From the NCBI GenBank assembly GCA_917880885.1, contig OU862913.1:2728001-2792000 (forward strand): a stretch of 64,000 nucleotides of DNA. Direction: 5' to 3'. The notes below the pieces were generated by a model, which saw only the letters and a list, made by a program, of their open reading frames with translations, was not told where the DNA came from and searched no databases. Shown here in pieces: positions 21,300 through 32,598 of this stretch. This stretch comes from Limnephilus marmoratus (Eukaryota; Arthropoda; Insecta; Trichoptera; Limnephilidae). A program made the translations under genes and the position numbers. Within the stretch, counting starts at the first letter, position 1; each line of letters starts with the position of its first letter.

Positions 21300-22008
21300 G
21301 AAGCACGGGGACGCCTTCCTCCATGGATGCTCGGTTTCATCAGCTCGGAGCGGCAAGCCAGCCAGCTCCGAATCTCGTTCAGTCACGTGCGTCCGGGTCA
21401 TCTAGGACTCGGCCAGTTGATCCCGGCAATCAGGTACTCGTCAGCAAGGGCGACATTCATTACGCGCAACCGCGTGCTTGGCAGAGTTTGAATAGCGCGG
21501 TAAATCTCCCAAATATAACCTCCGATCGATAATATCGACGATTGTCGTCAAATCTGTCCACCAACAGGTTCGGAACGAGCGCGGATCCACGTTCTCTCGC
21601 ATCGATTCTTCGGAAACTAATTTTCACCTTTCGGATTACACCGTCTCGCGTTTCTTTTTTACAACTCCGGACTTGCTTCACGCGTCCTCCGTAATTTACC
21701 CGCGAACCGATCACGAACTTTATTTTGTCATTTGAATCCGTTAAAGTAACGATCGTTACGCTCCAAAATAATTACCGCTTAATATTTGAATATTTGATTC
21801 TCCTCAAAAATAGCACTGCCGTCCCGTTTGAGTCCGGTCGCCCCTCCCCGGGCTCAAACGGGAAGTGCCCGCCCCTTTTCTCGAAAAACCAAAACTACCT
21901 ACACCGCCGGTGTGTATGGCTGTTCAAACAGACCATAAACAACCATAACTTAAAGGTAACACAGTACCTGACCACAATTGTTGGAAAATATGAAATAGTT
22001 TCATAACA
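21300..22008 (-). mobile_element. possible Gypsy LTR, minus orientation
   Basis: A GC-rich block unlike its AT-rich neighbours. On the minus strand it starts TGTTATGAAAC at 22008 after the purine-rich GGAGCGAGCGGGGTAA, and has AAAATAAAG (polyA-signal-like) near 21722. A 10-bp stem lies at 21823-21832/21853-21862. It sits downstream of the minus-strand Gypsy pol end (23933), as a 3' LTR would. No second LTR copy is in the window, so the limits are guesses. Confidence 0.35.
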
Positions 22009-23932
22009 TTACCCCGCTCGCTCCGAACGTGTTTGCCCTCAAACACAAAAAAACAAAAACAAAAACCCAAAAATTATCAGGAAAACCCTATACTATGGAC
22101 TAACTAACTTGGTCTGGTGGGGCACTGAAAAAACATAATAGTATAAGTGTAACATAAAGATATTAAAGATAGGAACCAAAGTATATAGCCATAGACTAGA
22201 TTAATGACCACAAAAGAAAAAAAACACAGAAAATTTTTCAAATGATTGCGCCACAACTTCAAACGCGCCCATCATGCATGCATAAAGCATGATGGATGAA
22301 TTTGCGGCGCATCCATTAGTCTTGATAGCAGATAGGAAAGAAAACAAAACTTAGTATAAAACTTAAAAATAAACAAACTTCAAATAGGTGATACGTGGAC
22401 GGGGTCTACAAACACCCTCAGCATGAAGGATGCTGGGTGTTGTAATACTGAATTCCTCAAGACAACCGTACACGCAGCATCTGTAACATGGCATTAACTT
22501 ATCAATGTAGTGGTTATAACACAAGAAATTAAAATACTTATATGCTAAGATATTATAAACGCAATAGACGTTACTTATTACGAAAACACTTTTTGTTTTT
22601 CTATTTTTTTCCTTTACCAGAGCCTATATAGGCAACACTTTTAGATGGTGTACCATCTGCACTTTTCACTGATTTTACTTCCATAGAGGAAAAAAACTTT
22701 CTTCGAATAATATCCCTAACTATACTTCCTATAGTCGGTCTTTCGGGGGTTATGAATAATAAACATATTATACATCAGTACCAGTCTAAACATTATACCC
22801 TTTTTTTATATAAAAATCATGGTTTGGATCATACTTAAATGAAACAATGTAAACAACCATCGCCAATGAATGGTGCCAAAAAGTATACAACCATTGAGAA
22901 TGAATGGTGTCAAAAAGTAAACAACCATTGCCAATGAATGGTTCCAAAAAGTAAACAACCATTGCCAATGAATGGTGCCAAAAAGTAAGTTATGTAGACC
23001 CTTGATGGAGGGTACAATTGATAATGTAAATTGTTTGATATATACAAATATTAAGGTTTTATACAAACCTAATAGTATCTGATTAGATTTTATGCGTCGC
23101 TTAAGACGCTAATCTTTAATTAATATAATAATATCCCGTACAAGGGGAATATGAAGGGGAAACATAATAAATAATAATGTACATATTACTATCTTAATAC
23201 TAGCTTGTGCGGATATAACATATTTTTAAATATTTTATGTAAAACAAAAATTTAGGCCATCGCTATGCATAGCAGTTAAACAGGCAATTATTCATTAAGT
23301 GATGAATGTACATACTTATAACATAAGATCTCATAATACAGAAAGACTGAAAATTGGAACATAAAGAAATAATGGGCAATTATTTCAGCATGCTCCAATT
23401 ATATTTTCCAAAGATTTACAGTGAGGAACATGAAGAAATGATGGGCTGTCATCCCTGCATGTTCTAACTATGGTTTCACAAAGCTTACAATATAAAACAA
23501 ACATTTTTCTTTTGCTTGGAATACAAGAGGGTATATACAATATCGTCGTATATTCCAAGTTGACTTAACTTAAACTAAAATATAATGTGCTATTTTTCTT
23601 TTTGTTTCCATGTGCAAGCGTTCCACAATCCAAATTACAGAGGTGTATAACAATATATTTAACTTAAATTTTATTTCAGATGTGTATACAGAACTGATGT
23701 TCCTTTCTCAACTCGGGTTTCGAACCAGAGTTAGAAAAAAAAAATAATTATATACTCTTTAGAAGATATATAATATGAAGTATTTATCGGAATCTGACTT
23801 ATTGATCAAATATTGACCACCCCAATTCGATTGATCAAGTCGAATTGAATGGTCCAAGGATTATTTATTTAGTTAATGAAGTCAGCCCTTGCAAAGATGG
23901 CCAGTCCCTACAAGGTACTGAAGGTAATGAGA
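22009..23932. other. AT-rich region between Gypsy pol end and LTR-like block
   Basis: No coding domain recognised. It contains a 34-bp tandem repeat (22854-22989). Approximate duplicates around 23380 and 23440 (GAACATAAAGAAATAATGGG; GAACATGAAGAAATGATGGG) show further local duplication. If the flanks belong to one retroelement, this is its 3' non-coding part or a decayed env position. Confidence 0.4.
22854..22989. repeat. 34-bp tandem repeat, four units
   Basis: Units start with CAACCATTGCCAATGAATGG or close variants at 22854, 22888, 22922 and 22956, exactly 34 bp apart, and end with CCAAAAAGTAAA. Each contains the small palindrome CATTGCCAATG. Non-coding. Confidence 0.9.
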
Positions 23933-24486
23933 CTAAATAGGAATATTGTCCGATTTCACAATGTCTTTCACGTGAAAGTCACCGGTTTCTTTACCATTAA
24001 GATCTGCGAGCGTATATACAAGATCTGATTTCTTTCTCACAACTATATTTTTAACAAATCGCGGAGCTAATTTCTGAGCGAAGTAGTTCAATGAATTCGA
24101 TTGGACGAAGTTTCTACGCCAAACCACATCCCCAACCTGGTAAGTAACGTTTTTCCTCCGTAGGTTGTAATGATTAGCTCCCTTCTGGTAGGCTTTAAGA
24201 AGTGCATCCGAGACTTGTTCATATACTGCCGATAATTTATCTAATCTCTGAGCATAAACTACCGGTTGGAGACCTATCTGTGAATTAGTATCTCCGTCTG
24301 CTAATGGATTACGGTGGAGATCTCCGTCAATTATCTGCTCCCTACCATGCATCAAAAAGAAAGGAGTATATCCTGTAGCGCAGTTGACAGTATTGTTCAT
24401 AGCCGATTGAACATGAGGAAGAAATTTAGACCAATTCCTGTGATCCGATTCAACTAAAATAGATAGAGCTGTTCCCAATGTTTGAT
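23933..24486 (-). pseudogene. Gypsy (Ty3) integrase C-terminus, 5'-truncated
   Basis: A 181-codon minus-strand frame ends in a stop at 23933. It shows the end of the integrase core (WSKFLPHVQSAMNNTV, then GYTPFFLMHGREQ) and a C-terminal segment with GDVVWRRNF, FAQKLAPRF, YTLADLNGKETGDFHVKDI. This order is typical of Ty3/Gypsy pol ends with a chromatin-facing C-terminal domain. The frame itself is intact, but pol upstream is cut at about 24486 by the piggyBac-like copy B. So it is a remnant, although the break could also be a later insertion. Confidence 0.85.
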
Positions 24487-24648
24487 AAGCAAAACAAAGA
24501 CTTTGTTATTATTTTTACCTACCTATTATGTAATGCATTCGTCTATAGTAAATCTACATTAAATCGTAAAATGGCGACCACGCGCCATCTAGTACTAAAC
24601 AAAACTTTAAGAACTTAAGCTGTGGATACTGTAGTGCAGACATACAGT

Positions 24649-24940
24649 TTTTTTTTTACATTAGCTTCACACATGAGGCCCTGAGGAAAATAATTCACTT
24701 CAGGGCCTATGTCATCTTTGGGGAGAGGTCGAAAGGTCTCCTTCAACCAGTCTCTCCTGACCGGCCAGCCATGCAGAGCCAGTTGGTAGGCACATGTACC
24801 CGCCGCCAAGATCCGGAACCAAACCTACCCCGTGAACCTGGGCACCCCTGCTAAGTCATCAAATGTAACAAACTACTTGAGGTCACTTATGGCAGAAGTG
24901 TTGGTTGTCCAATAAATGGTTTCCGGGGCGGCGGCATGCC
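24649..24940 (-). repeat. family X copy inside piggyBac-like B
   Basis: T-run, GAGGCCCTGAGGAAAATA, a deletion relative to full copies, then GCAGAGCCAGTTGG, GTGAACCTGGGCACCCC and CCGGGGCGGCGG. The same internal deletion is found at 37490-37802 and 59030-59310, so the insertion predates amplification of the host element. Confidence 0.75.
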
Positions 24941-25692
24941 GTTATTATGAAAAATATGCATTTTAGAAGATTATCGAAATAGCAAGTTAAACAAAGACAG
25001 TGAGCGTTCTAAAATATTAAAAAAAAATAATTCCTTAAATTTTTTTTCGTAAAACCCTAACATTCTTTGCAAAGTGTACCTTTTATTTACTGAAACCTAA
25101 CCATTTAAATTTTAATGCTACTTTCTTCCATGTAATAATCATTTGTAAAGACATCGCTTTGCTACTGTTTCAATGGAAAGAAAGTCCCTTTTTGAAATAA
25201 TTATTTTATGGGGGTAGTTTTGGTAATAAAATAGGTAGGTAAGATTTTACATATTGTACCCGACCCTCACAAAAGAGTTTTATGGTGGTGCAGTAATGTT
25301 TACAATCGTATTTTGGATGAAGTATTGTCTTCGATACCGAAACTACATCATGCAGCAGAGAGGATATACCACCAAAACGTCCAAAACCTTCTATCTCGAC
25401 AAATACTCCTTGCTTCATTCGCATTCTTAAATCGTCTAATACTCGTCAAGATAAATCTGAATAAATAGATGCTTGGTTGCGCTACGGTGCAATCTATCAA
25501 AGTACTACCGCGAGGTAAGAGATACATTCAAATGTGCTTTTTTAAAAATGATTTATCTGTATATTTCTATTATTCTGTCTCTTGGCGTGGTCCGACTGAA
25601 AGTATTTGATTCACTTGACCGAGCCATGATTTCCTTGGCTATTATTTACTTCGCGTCATATCTTCCTTTTTGAATGCCCTAACTAAATAAGC

Positions 25693-26042
25693 ATAATTTT
25701 GGGAGGCGGGAATGGGTACCGCCGCCCCGGGAACCTTTATTGGATAACCAACACCTCTGCCATAGGTCACCCCAAGTGGTTCGCTACGTTTGGTGATTTA
25801 GCAGGGGTGCCCGGGTTCATGGGGTGAGGTTTGTCTAGGTCTTGGAGGCGGATGACCAAGACACACTGAACCCCAGATTCCTACCCACCCCTTAAACCAT
25901 TTTCCTTCCCAGAACTCTCCTCTCCTTCCTTTCCTTAAAAAAACCCTCCATACAGCATCTCCCAAAGATGACATAGGCCCTGAGGGAAATTATTTTCCTC
26001 AGGGCCTCCTGTGTGGAGCTCATGTAAAAAAAAAAAAAAAAA
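25693..26042 (+). repeat. family X copy unique to piggyBac-like B
   Basis: Starts TTTGGGAGGCGGGAATGGG and ends CTCATGT followed by an A-run of about 18. Comparison with 62115-62130 gives the pre-insertion sequence around AAGCATACC. The long pure A-tail and absence from the paralogues suggest this is one of the youngest copies. Confidence 0.8.
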
Positions 26043-26299
26043 ATACCTTTCAATCCCATCCATCCACTTGACGTGACTTTATCACTAAACAGCGCTTTAA
26101 AAAGGTGGAAATTATTATAATTTTTATCGGCCTTGTATCCCTTCCAGATCTCCATAAATTAACATGGCTCTACCTATAATGTGGTTTTACATGGTTTTAT
26201 ACGGTTTTACAACACATACATATCAGGAATCTCATTTATAGAGCATGTCAACAATTATCCTTCCTTTGCCAGTTCAATGCCTAACTTTTTACTTTTCAT

Positions 26300-26718
26300 C
26301 TTGGGAATTTGGTGCCGCCACCCCGGGAACCATTTATTGGATAACCAACACTTGCCAAAGGTCACCCCAAGTAGTTGGTTACGTTTCGTTACTTAGTAGG
26401 GGTGCCCGGGTTCGTGGGTAGAGATTTGTCCAGGTTTTGGCAGCGGATGCTTCTGCCTACCAACTGCATGGCAGGCCGGATCGGGAGAGAATGGTTGAGG
26501 GAGTCCCTTTGACTTCTCCAGCTGCACTCTCTCGTTACATCGCTTTACACCGCAGTGGAAGAGATGGATTTTCCTACCCACCCCTTATATCCTTTTCCTT
26601 CTCAGAACTTCCTAACCTTCCTTTCCTAAAAAGACCCGCCACACCTCATCCCCAAGGATGACATAGGCCCTGAGGGGAATTATTTTCCTCAGGGCCTCCT
26701 GTGTGGAGCTATTGTAAA
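26300..26718 (+). repeat. family X copy shared by piggyBac-like copies
   Basis: Contains TTTGGTGCCGCCACCCCGGG, GGTGCCCGGGTTCG, CGTTACATCGCTTTACACC and the GGCCCTGAGGGG palindrome ending GGAGCTATTGTA. Orthologous within the element to 62375-62822 and to 36535-37010 (inverted). Confidence 0.8.
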
Positions 26719-27536
26719 AAAAGCACTGCATTGCCATTGTCTTAATCAAGTCTTCCACGAAGAGATTATTGATAAAAATAAAATGAAATTAAATAAACAT
26801 TTATTACTTCTGAACTAATGTGGCATGACACTGCAAATTACCCAAAACCCATAAAACTAAACAAAAACATCCCCCGTCATCTGATTGTCTACAATCGTAA
26901 CATTTTGTCGTTAATTTTAAGGAAATACGCAGAAATGGATTAAAAAATGACTCTGGTTTGAGGATCAGGTGGTCGGTCGGCCTGAACCTTCCGATGTAGT
27001 TCCTAATTTTTTTGTGGCACTTTTTTTAATGAAAACGGAATGTCAAGCAACCCAAGTTTTTTTGCAGCAAGATAATTAATATTGTCATCTCTGTTATCAG
27101 ACATTTCAAATTAATGCACTAGAAAGCGACGACAAACGTATTGTGATGTCAATTTTGAGAAGTAAAATAGTCTCTACAGACAGGCAAAAGGTTTTAACGT
27201 TTTATTTTTCATCTCTTTTTGTCATATATAACTAAAAGGAGATCGTTATATTGGACGTAGGTTAGTGAGGTTGGAATGAATTTATGTTTTGTCTTCCCTG
27301 TTATTCACATAGAAATTTAAAATTTGTTGTCTCATCTGACATATAAATGTGTCGACTTTTAGGAAAGCATTTATTATTTTATACAGAATTGTCACAATTT
27401 TTAAATATTTTTGACGGATGCAAAAATATTTTTTTTAGGAATACTTAAAATCTTGATTTAATTATTAAGTATTTGAGGAGTTATTGATGTTTTAAAGAGA
27501 ACTGTAAACTATAATCGCATCGTGGATCCGGGAGGG

Positions 27537-27665
27537 TTAAGACAGTGTTCAAAAAGTTTACAAATGTCTTCCTCGTAGATCTTTCTGAGCATTGTCGTGG
27601 AGTCTTCCAGAGGCACATTAGTGAAAATTAACACAACGTCAAAACTGTTCAGTTTTGACGTTAAT
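27537..27665 (-). pseudogene. Penelope-like RT fragment with fold-back hinge
   Basis: The minus strand encodes FTNVPLEDSTTMLRKIYEED and ICKLFEHCL, the RT motif A region of the Penelope-like element at 51631-53658. It ends in a palindromic hinge (GTCAAAACTG/CAGTTTTGAC at about 27640-27662), after which the BEL/Pao sequence starts. The TTAA at 27537 corresponds to CTGTCTTAAAAC in the intact ORF, so the piggyBac-like element apparently inserted into a Penelope copy. The same arrangement recurs at 63632-63775. Confidence 0.8.
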
Positions 27666-29462
27666 AAGGTTTTATCTAAACATAATACGAATGCACCACC
27701 CGCTATACAAACGGTATTCGGATATATTGTAATGGTTGAGATACCGAAGTGTACGCCGGACGTTTCGTGGACATTCGGCCCCATAACCAACGTGGATTTA
27801 TACAATGCGTTAACCAAATTTTGGACAATGGAAGACATGCCTATTAAGTCATTGATGAGTGCTGAAGACGCGGAATGTGAGAAAATGTACGTCGAGTCCG
27901 TTCAACGGGATGACTCGGGAAGGTATATCGTATCTTTACCTTTTAAGATAGATCCTAATAATTTAGGAAATTCGCTCAGTGTCGCGCAACGCAGATATAA
28001 ATATTTAGAACGGAAATTTAATACGTCGCCAGAATTGCATCGGAGTTATAATGAAGTAATTTCTGAATATCTGGAAAAGGGATATATAAGGTATGAAGTT
28101 CCGTCTTCATCTAATGTTGATGAGGGATATTTCATTCCTCATCATGCAGTAATTCGTAAAGATAAAGCCACAACTAAAACTCTTGTTGTATTAGACGCCA
28201 GTACAAAGACCAGTTCAGGGTTGCCACTTAATGATATTTTGTATACTGGTCCAAACTTGCAATCTAATTTATTTACACTTTTAATTAAATTTCGCTTATT
28301 CGCTATAGCATTGACCGCAGATGTTAAGCAAATGTATTTACGTATAATGGTAACGGAAAGCCATCGTAAATATCAAAAAATTCTATATAGATTTCACGAA
28401 AATGAAGAAATTGGAGTTTATCAATTTAATTCGCTAGCTTTTGGGTTAAATTGTTCACCGTTCCTTGCGATGCGAACTTTAAGAAAGCTAGCGAGCGATG
28501 AAAGAGATCGTCACCCGAAAGCCGCAGAAGTTGCAATTAATGATTTATATATGGACGATTTTGTTTATTCTGTAAATACTATAAGTGAAGCCGTCACTTT
28601 GTCTACAGAATGAATGGCGATGTTCAAGTCTGGAGGATTTGAATTAGTTAAATGGTCGAGTAATTCTGTTCATTTGCTCGCTCAATTACCAGAGTCGCAC
28701 CGTGCAACGATGGATTTCTCGGATAATTGTAGCATTTTAGGATTAAAATGGGATCCGATATCTGATTGTTTTCGTTTTATGATATGTCCCACGGAGGAGA
28801 AAACTATATGCAAAAGATCAATTCTTTCCACAATAGCACGTTTGTTCGATGTATTGGGTTTGGTTGCTCCGGTAATTTTATATGCCAAATTACTTTTGCA
28901 AGAGCTGTGGTTAGAGAAAGTGGGATGGGATGAAGAACTACCCCAAAGTATTGTTATTCGATATGTCAAATTTAAGGAAGAATTACCGATGCTTTCTAAT
29001 TTAAATTTACCTCGATATTTGGGAGTAAAATAGGACTGCACGATAAATATTATCGCTTTTGCAGACGCGAGTACGAAAGCATACGGGTGCGTAGTATATT
29101 TTCATGTCACAGATAAGAGTGGCAACGCTACTATGAATTTGATATGTTCGAAATCCAAGGTAGCCCCTTTAAAAATAGTTTCGCTCGCTCGATTGGAATT
29201 ATGTGCTGCGCTTATTTTATCTAGACTTGTTAAATCTATTAGGTATAGATACTTATAAAAATCGCGTTTTTATAAACGATATATTTGCTTTTTCAGATTC
29301 AAAAATAGCACTTTCTTGGATTCACTCATCCCCGCACAGATGGCAAACTTTTGTAGCTAATCGAGTTAGTGAAATTCAGGAAAATTTACCTGCGAAATAT
29401 TTTCATCATAAAGATGGAGTTACCAATCCTAGTGATTGTTTATCAGGTGGACTATTGCCCGC
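27666..29462 (+). pseudogene. BEL/Pao pol: RT and RNase H, interrupted
   Basis: A BEL/Pao polyprotein segment. First part: AIQTVFGYIVM, the linker CEKMYVESVQRDDSGRYIVS LPFK (spaced here), then RT with VVLDASTKTSSGLPLNDIL, LTADVKQMYLRIMV and YMDDFVYSV (catalytic YMDD). A TGA stop at 28611 is followed in the same frame by ILGLKWDPISDCF and ARLFDVLGLVAPV. A TAG at 29031, RNase H with AFADASTKAYGCVVY and LARLELCAA, and a frameshift near 29200 follow. The end has SDSKIALSWIHSSP and NPSDCLSGGLLP. A hAT-like element splits it at 29463 and the reading resumes at 30752. Gag, protease and the 5' LTR are missing; the left side abuts a Penelope fragment. Confidence 0.9.
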
Positions 29463-30743
29463 CAGCGCCGGATCTGCCATACGTTCAAAAACGTGCAAAA
29501 AACCTGGCGCCAACTCCGATGGGGCGCCGTGAGAAAATAAATATTGTATTAAAATTTAGTTATAATATTCCCTGAATCGTTTAAAAATTACCCATAGTAC
29601 GAAATAATTTTTACGCTCTAGCAACACTTTCCAAAGAAACAGAATGCGCACGCACCAGGTTAGTATGAACGGCTTACGAATTTATAGTCAGTTACAGAAT
29701 ATTTTTACAAATTCCATATATTTAGTTTAAACGTAAGATCTATTTTTCCACAAATCTTTTACCGTCTTTTACGACGAATGGGTGCGATCCAAATTCAATA
29801 ACCAATCACAGCGCGGTATTTTTCTTCTAGTGTATCAAACAAACCGACTTGCGCCTTTCAAAGTACGCTCCTATTGTTTTATTTTGTACGATTTGAGTCT
29901 CTAGGAGAGGGTAGTTAAAGACCATTTTCTTATGAAATCTTCAGTAAATTCCATTAACAAAAGCATCTTTGTTCAAGCATTAAGTTGCAACTTGTTGACA
30001 GTTTCGTCATTGGTTTGACAAATTATTTTTTGAAGTTCGTTAATAATTAATATCTATTAGATTTCTTGAATTTGTTATTTTACGGTGTCAGTGTAAACGT
30101 GTTTGTATGATGTTTATTCGCTCAATTTGGTGTTTGTTCGCTCAACACAGGGGAAATGCAAGGTACAAATTTGAGGTTATATTCTTATTAGTATCCTGTA
30201 CAATTGAAAGATTTTGATTGTCCTATTACGAACAAGTCTAAATTTAATACTAAGTATTAATACAAGAAACTGCCTAATGGAGAAGAATTACATAGATCGT
30301 GGCTTATTTATTCGAAAACTTCAGATAGGGTTTTTTGATTTTGTTGCAAATTATTTTCTGTATCTAGGAATGGCGCGTTAACTAGTTCAGGATTATGTGA
30401 TTGGAATCATTTAACGCAAAATTTAAATTCACCTGAAAAATCACTTCAGCATTTGGATAGATTTATGTTCATAATTTTATGTTTACCCGATAGATTCAGA
30501 GAGTATAGGACTCCTGGCGATTCTCTCTTTAAAAAAACGAGTGTGAGAGCTACCGCCAGGTCACTTGGAAAAGTTACACCCTTTATATGTCTTGATTTTA
30601 TTTGATAAATTAGTGTAAAAAAAAAAAAAAAAAAATTGGGGTGAACGAATTTTTAATCAAAATAAAAATATAGGGGGGGGGGGGGAGGGGGGCGCCATCG
30701 GTACCTACTGCACAGGGCGCCAGATTTCGTAGATCCGGCCCTG
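29463..30743. mobile_element. hAT-like transposon inside BEL/Pao pol
   Basis: A 1281-bp element with ends CAGCGCCGGATCTGCC and, at the right, the complement of CAGGGCCGGATCTACG, bounded by perfect 8-bp duplications TTGCCCGC (29455-29462 and 30744-30751). Both are hAT features. Removing it joins GLLPA to QLIDHPL of the BEL frame. The interior has mostly AT-rich sequence, with a short plus-strand stretch around 30370-30560 (GLCDWNHLTQNLNSPEKS). That stretch resembles the zinc-finger region before hAT transposases of the ZMYM/TTF type, weakly. A G-run and an A-run sit near the right end. No DDE domain remains. Confidence 0.8.
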
Positions 30744-30751
30744 TTGCCCGC

Positions 30752-31034
30752 TCAGCTAATTGATCATCCTCTTTAGTGGCACGGTCCACCCTGGGCTGCG
30801 AACCCAGTGTCCGAGTGGCCTGTCAAAAGATTTTCCCCCTCAGCGCAGGAGGAGAATACTTTGGAATTGAAAAAGTCGCATACGTTCACGATAACGTCAA
30901 TAGAGAATAATTCTCCAATATATAATCTTGCTTTAAAAATTTCTTCATGGCCAAAACTGCTAAGAATTGTCGTATATATTTTACGATTTACGCGGAAGTT
31001 ATCATGTTCAACAGTTATAAATTCCACAGAATGA
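30752..31034 (+). pseudogene. BEL/Pao pol continuation after the hAT insertion
   Basis: Continues the BEL frame with QLIDHPL, a stop, WHGPPWAANPVSEWPVKR and LKISSWPKLLRIVVYILRF, the region between RNase H and integrase in BEL/Pao polyproteins. It ends around INSTE before a Gypsy-type sequence begins at about 31041, so the BEL integrase and 3' LTR are absent. Confidence 0.75.
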
Positions 31035-31040
31035 AATATT

Positions 31041-31772
31041 TTGGTTATGCACCCAAAAAGCAACGGTTTCGCTGAAAACTCAGTGAAAACTACTAAGAAT
31101 TTTCTTAAAAAACTTATGGTAGGAAATAAATTTCAGGTTGATTACAAGGATAAATTGTTACATTTTTTGTCCGATTATAGAAATACTCCACATTGTACGA
31201 CGGGAGTCGAGCCAGCAGTTTTACTGTTTGGTAGGAAACTTAGATCTACTTTTGACAGTCTCATTCCGAAAGAGAATGAACGGGTTGTGTCAAAACAACA
31301 TGATTTGGCGAATAAAAATATTGAGTCCAATCAATGTAAACAGACTAAGTATTATGGTGGTGTAAAAACAAGAAATTTTATTGTGGGATAAAAATGTTTA
31401 GTTAAGGATTTCAGGTTGAATAATAAATTTACATGAGTAAGGGGAATTGTTACAGATAAAATTGGAAATACTATATATTTGGTAAAAACTTGTGATTCTC
31501 AATTAATTTGGAAACGTCATGTGGACCAGATGAGAAACTTGTCAGTGTGTTGGAGTGAAGTTGAGTCAGATTTGCCAGATTCCGCGTCTGATGACACGAG
31601 GACTGAGCACTCTGAGAGAGAGTTGTCCAATCTGTGGAGTGAGTTAACGGTGTTTTCTCCTGATTTCAGATTTGCGGAGGGAGGAGAAAGGTCACCGGAG
31701 GTCGCAGACACGGCAATCGCTGGTCCAAGTCAAAATCCAAATCCCTGGTCAGGGAGACTCCGCCCAAGATAG
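31041..31772 (+). pseudogene. Gypsy (Ty3) integrase 3' half and pol end
   Basis: One frame with stops at about 31389 and 31434. It encodes HPKSNGFAENSVKTTKNFLK, LSDYRNTPHCTTGVEPAVLL and FGRKLRSTFD, the end of a Ty3/Gypsy integrase catalytic core, with the conserved glutamate region at NGFAEN. Next come CLVKDFRL and DKIGNTIYLVKT (C-terminal beta-barrel-like segment) and an acidic tail. Its 3' LTR appears to be 31972-32236. It starts directly after a BEL/Pao fragment without visible Gypsy RT. Such fusion of unrelated pol segments indicates nested insertion or recombination followed by deletion. Confidence 0.85.
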
Positions 31773-31971
31773 TTCACCACAAGGAAGGAACGGAAAACCT
31801 TCTGATTAAATATAATTTTGTGTATAAAATATTTATAATTATGTGTTTATGATAAGAACTTGAGTGAATAATGAATATAACATTTACAGTGTATTTGCAT
31901 TATATAGAGTCCTGAAATACTTAAAATATTTGAAATACGTAGACTGTAGCGACTGATTACAGGGGGAAGGG

Positions 31972-32236
31972 TGTGATATACGCGATTATCCATGTAGTGG
32001 ATAATTGGGAAACGTTCGGGTTCGCCGAACTTTGACGAACGCCTCACGAGTCGGACAGCGGTCATGTCCATGGGAGCTCGTTAGAACCATTCTGGCAACC
32101 GTAGTAATCACTCGCTACCGAGACAATAATACAGTTCTTATCAATCCATTGTAATATCACAATAAAAGACGAAAAGAACTTACGTTGAACATCTTGTTAT
32201 TTGTGGGCAAGTAAGGCCACATTAAATAACATTACA
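31972..32236 (+). mobile_element. probable 3' LTR of the Gypsy-like element
   Basis: Starts TGTGATATACGCG right after the polypurine tract CAGGGGGAAGGG and ends ATTACA, giving TG...CA ends over 265 bp. AATAAAAGACG near 32160 may be the polyA signal. No 5' LTR is in the window to confirm it. The right flank is decayed zinc-finger coding sequence, so the element seems to have landed in the 3' part of a zinc-finger exon. Confidence 0.6.
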
Positions 32237-32239
32237 CGG

Positions 32240-32598
32240 CCAGAACAAGACAATGAATTTTCTCCACCATGAGTAAGAATGTGAACGTGAATAACTGCAT
32301 AAGGCAAGTGAAATCGGTATTCTCCAGGATTAGTAAGCATTGTCAACGATGACTTGTGTGAGCAGGAGTAGTAACAATGGGAAAATGAAGTTATATTCAG
32401 TAAGGGTTAAAATATGAACTTTACCCTTTAGAGAACATGAATTGCAGAAGGCAGCCAAAAAGGTTTTTATCCATTATGGATGCGTAAGTGCGTTGTTAAA
32501 CGTGATTTTATCGAGAAGGAGTAGTTACAATTAGTAGTTTCCTATGTCATGGGGGCATGAAAAATGTTTTGGTCCAGAATAGGTGCGTAAGTGCACCG
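32240..32598 (-). pseudogene. decayed 3' continuation of the zinc-finger exon
   Basis: Degenerate finger pieces on the minus strand (CSHKSSLTM, SGPKHFSCPH, and others) continue the array of 32599-33533 in broken frames. The original gene had more fingers; a frameshift at about 32660 and the Gypsy-like LTR at 32236 cut it down. Confidence 0.6.

Larger units (their letters stand above)
24487..27536 (+). mobile_element. piggyBac-like composite element, copy B (left-truncated)
   Basis: Colinear with 58860-63631 and with the complement of 35727-37960. The right end GGATCCGGGAGGG is followed by TTAA (27537-27540), the piggyBac target site. The left TTAA end is missing. It carries family X copies at 24649-24940 (minus), 25693-26042 (plus) and 26300-26718 (plus). 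The first and third are also in copies A and C, while the middle one is unique to B: the undisturbed sequence is at 62120 in copy A. No transposase frame was found. Confidence 0.6.

Noticed and set aside
22854..22989. CRISPR-like array
   Set aside because: Units are contiguous 34-bp tandem repeats without unique spacers, in a eukaryotic context.
28682..29041. minus-strand 119-codon frame
   Set aside because: Antisense of the BEL/Pao RT-RNase H region.
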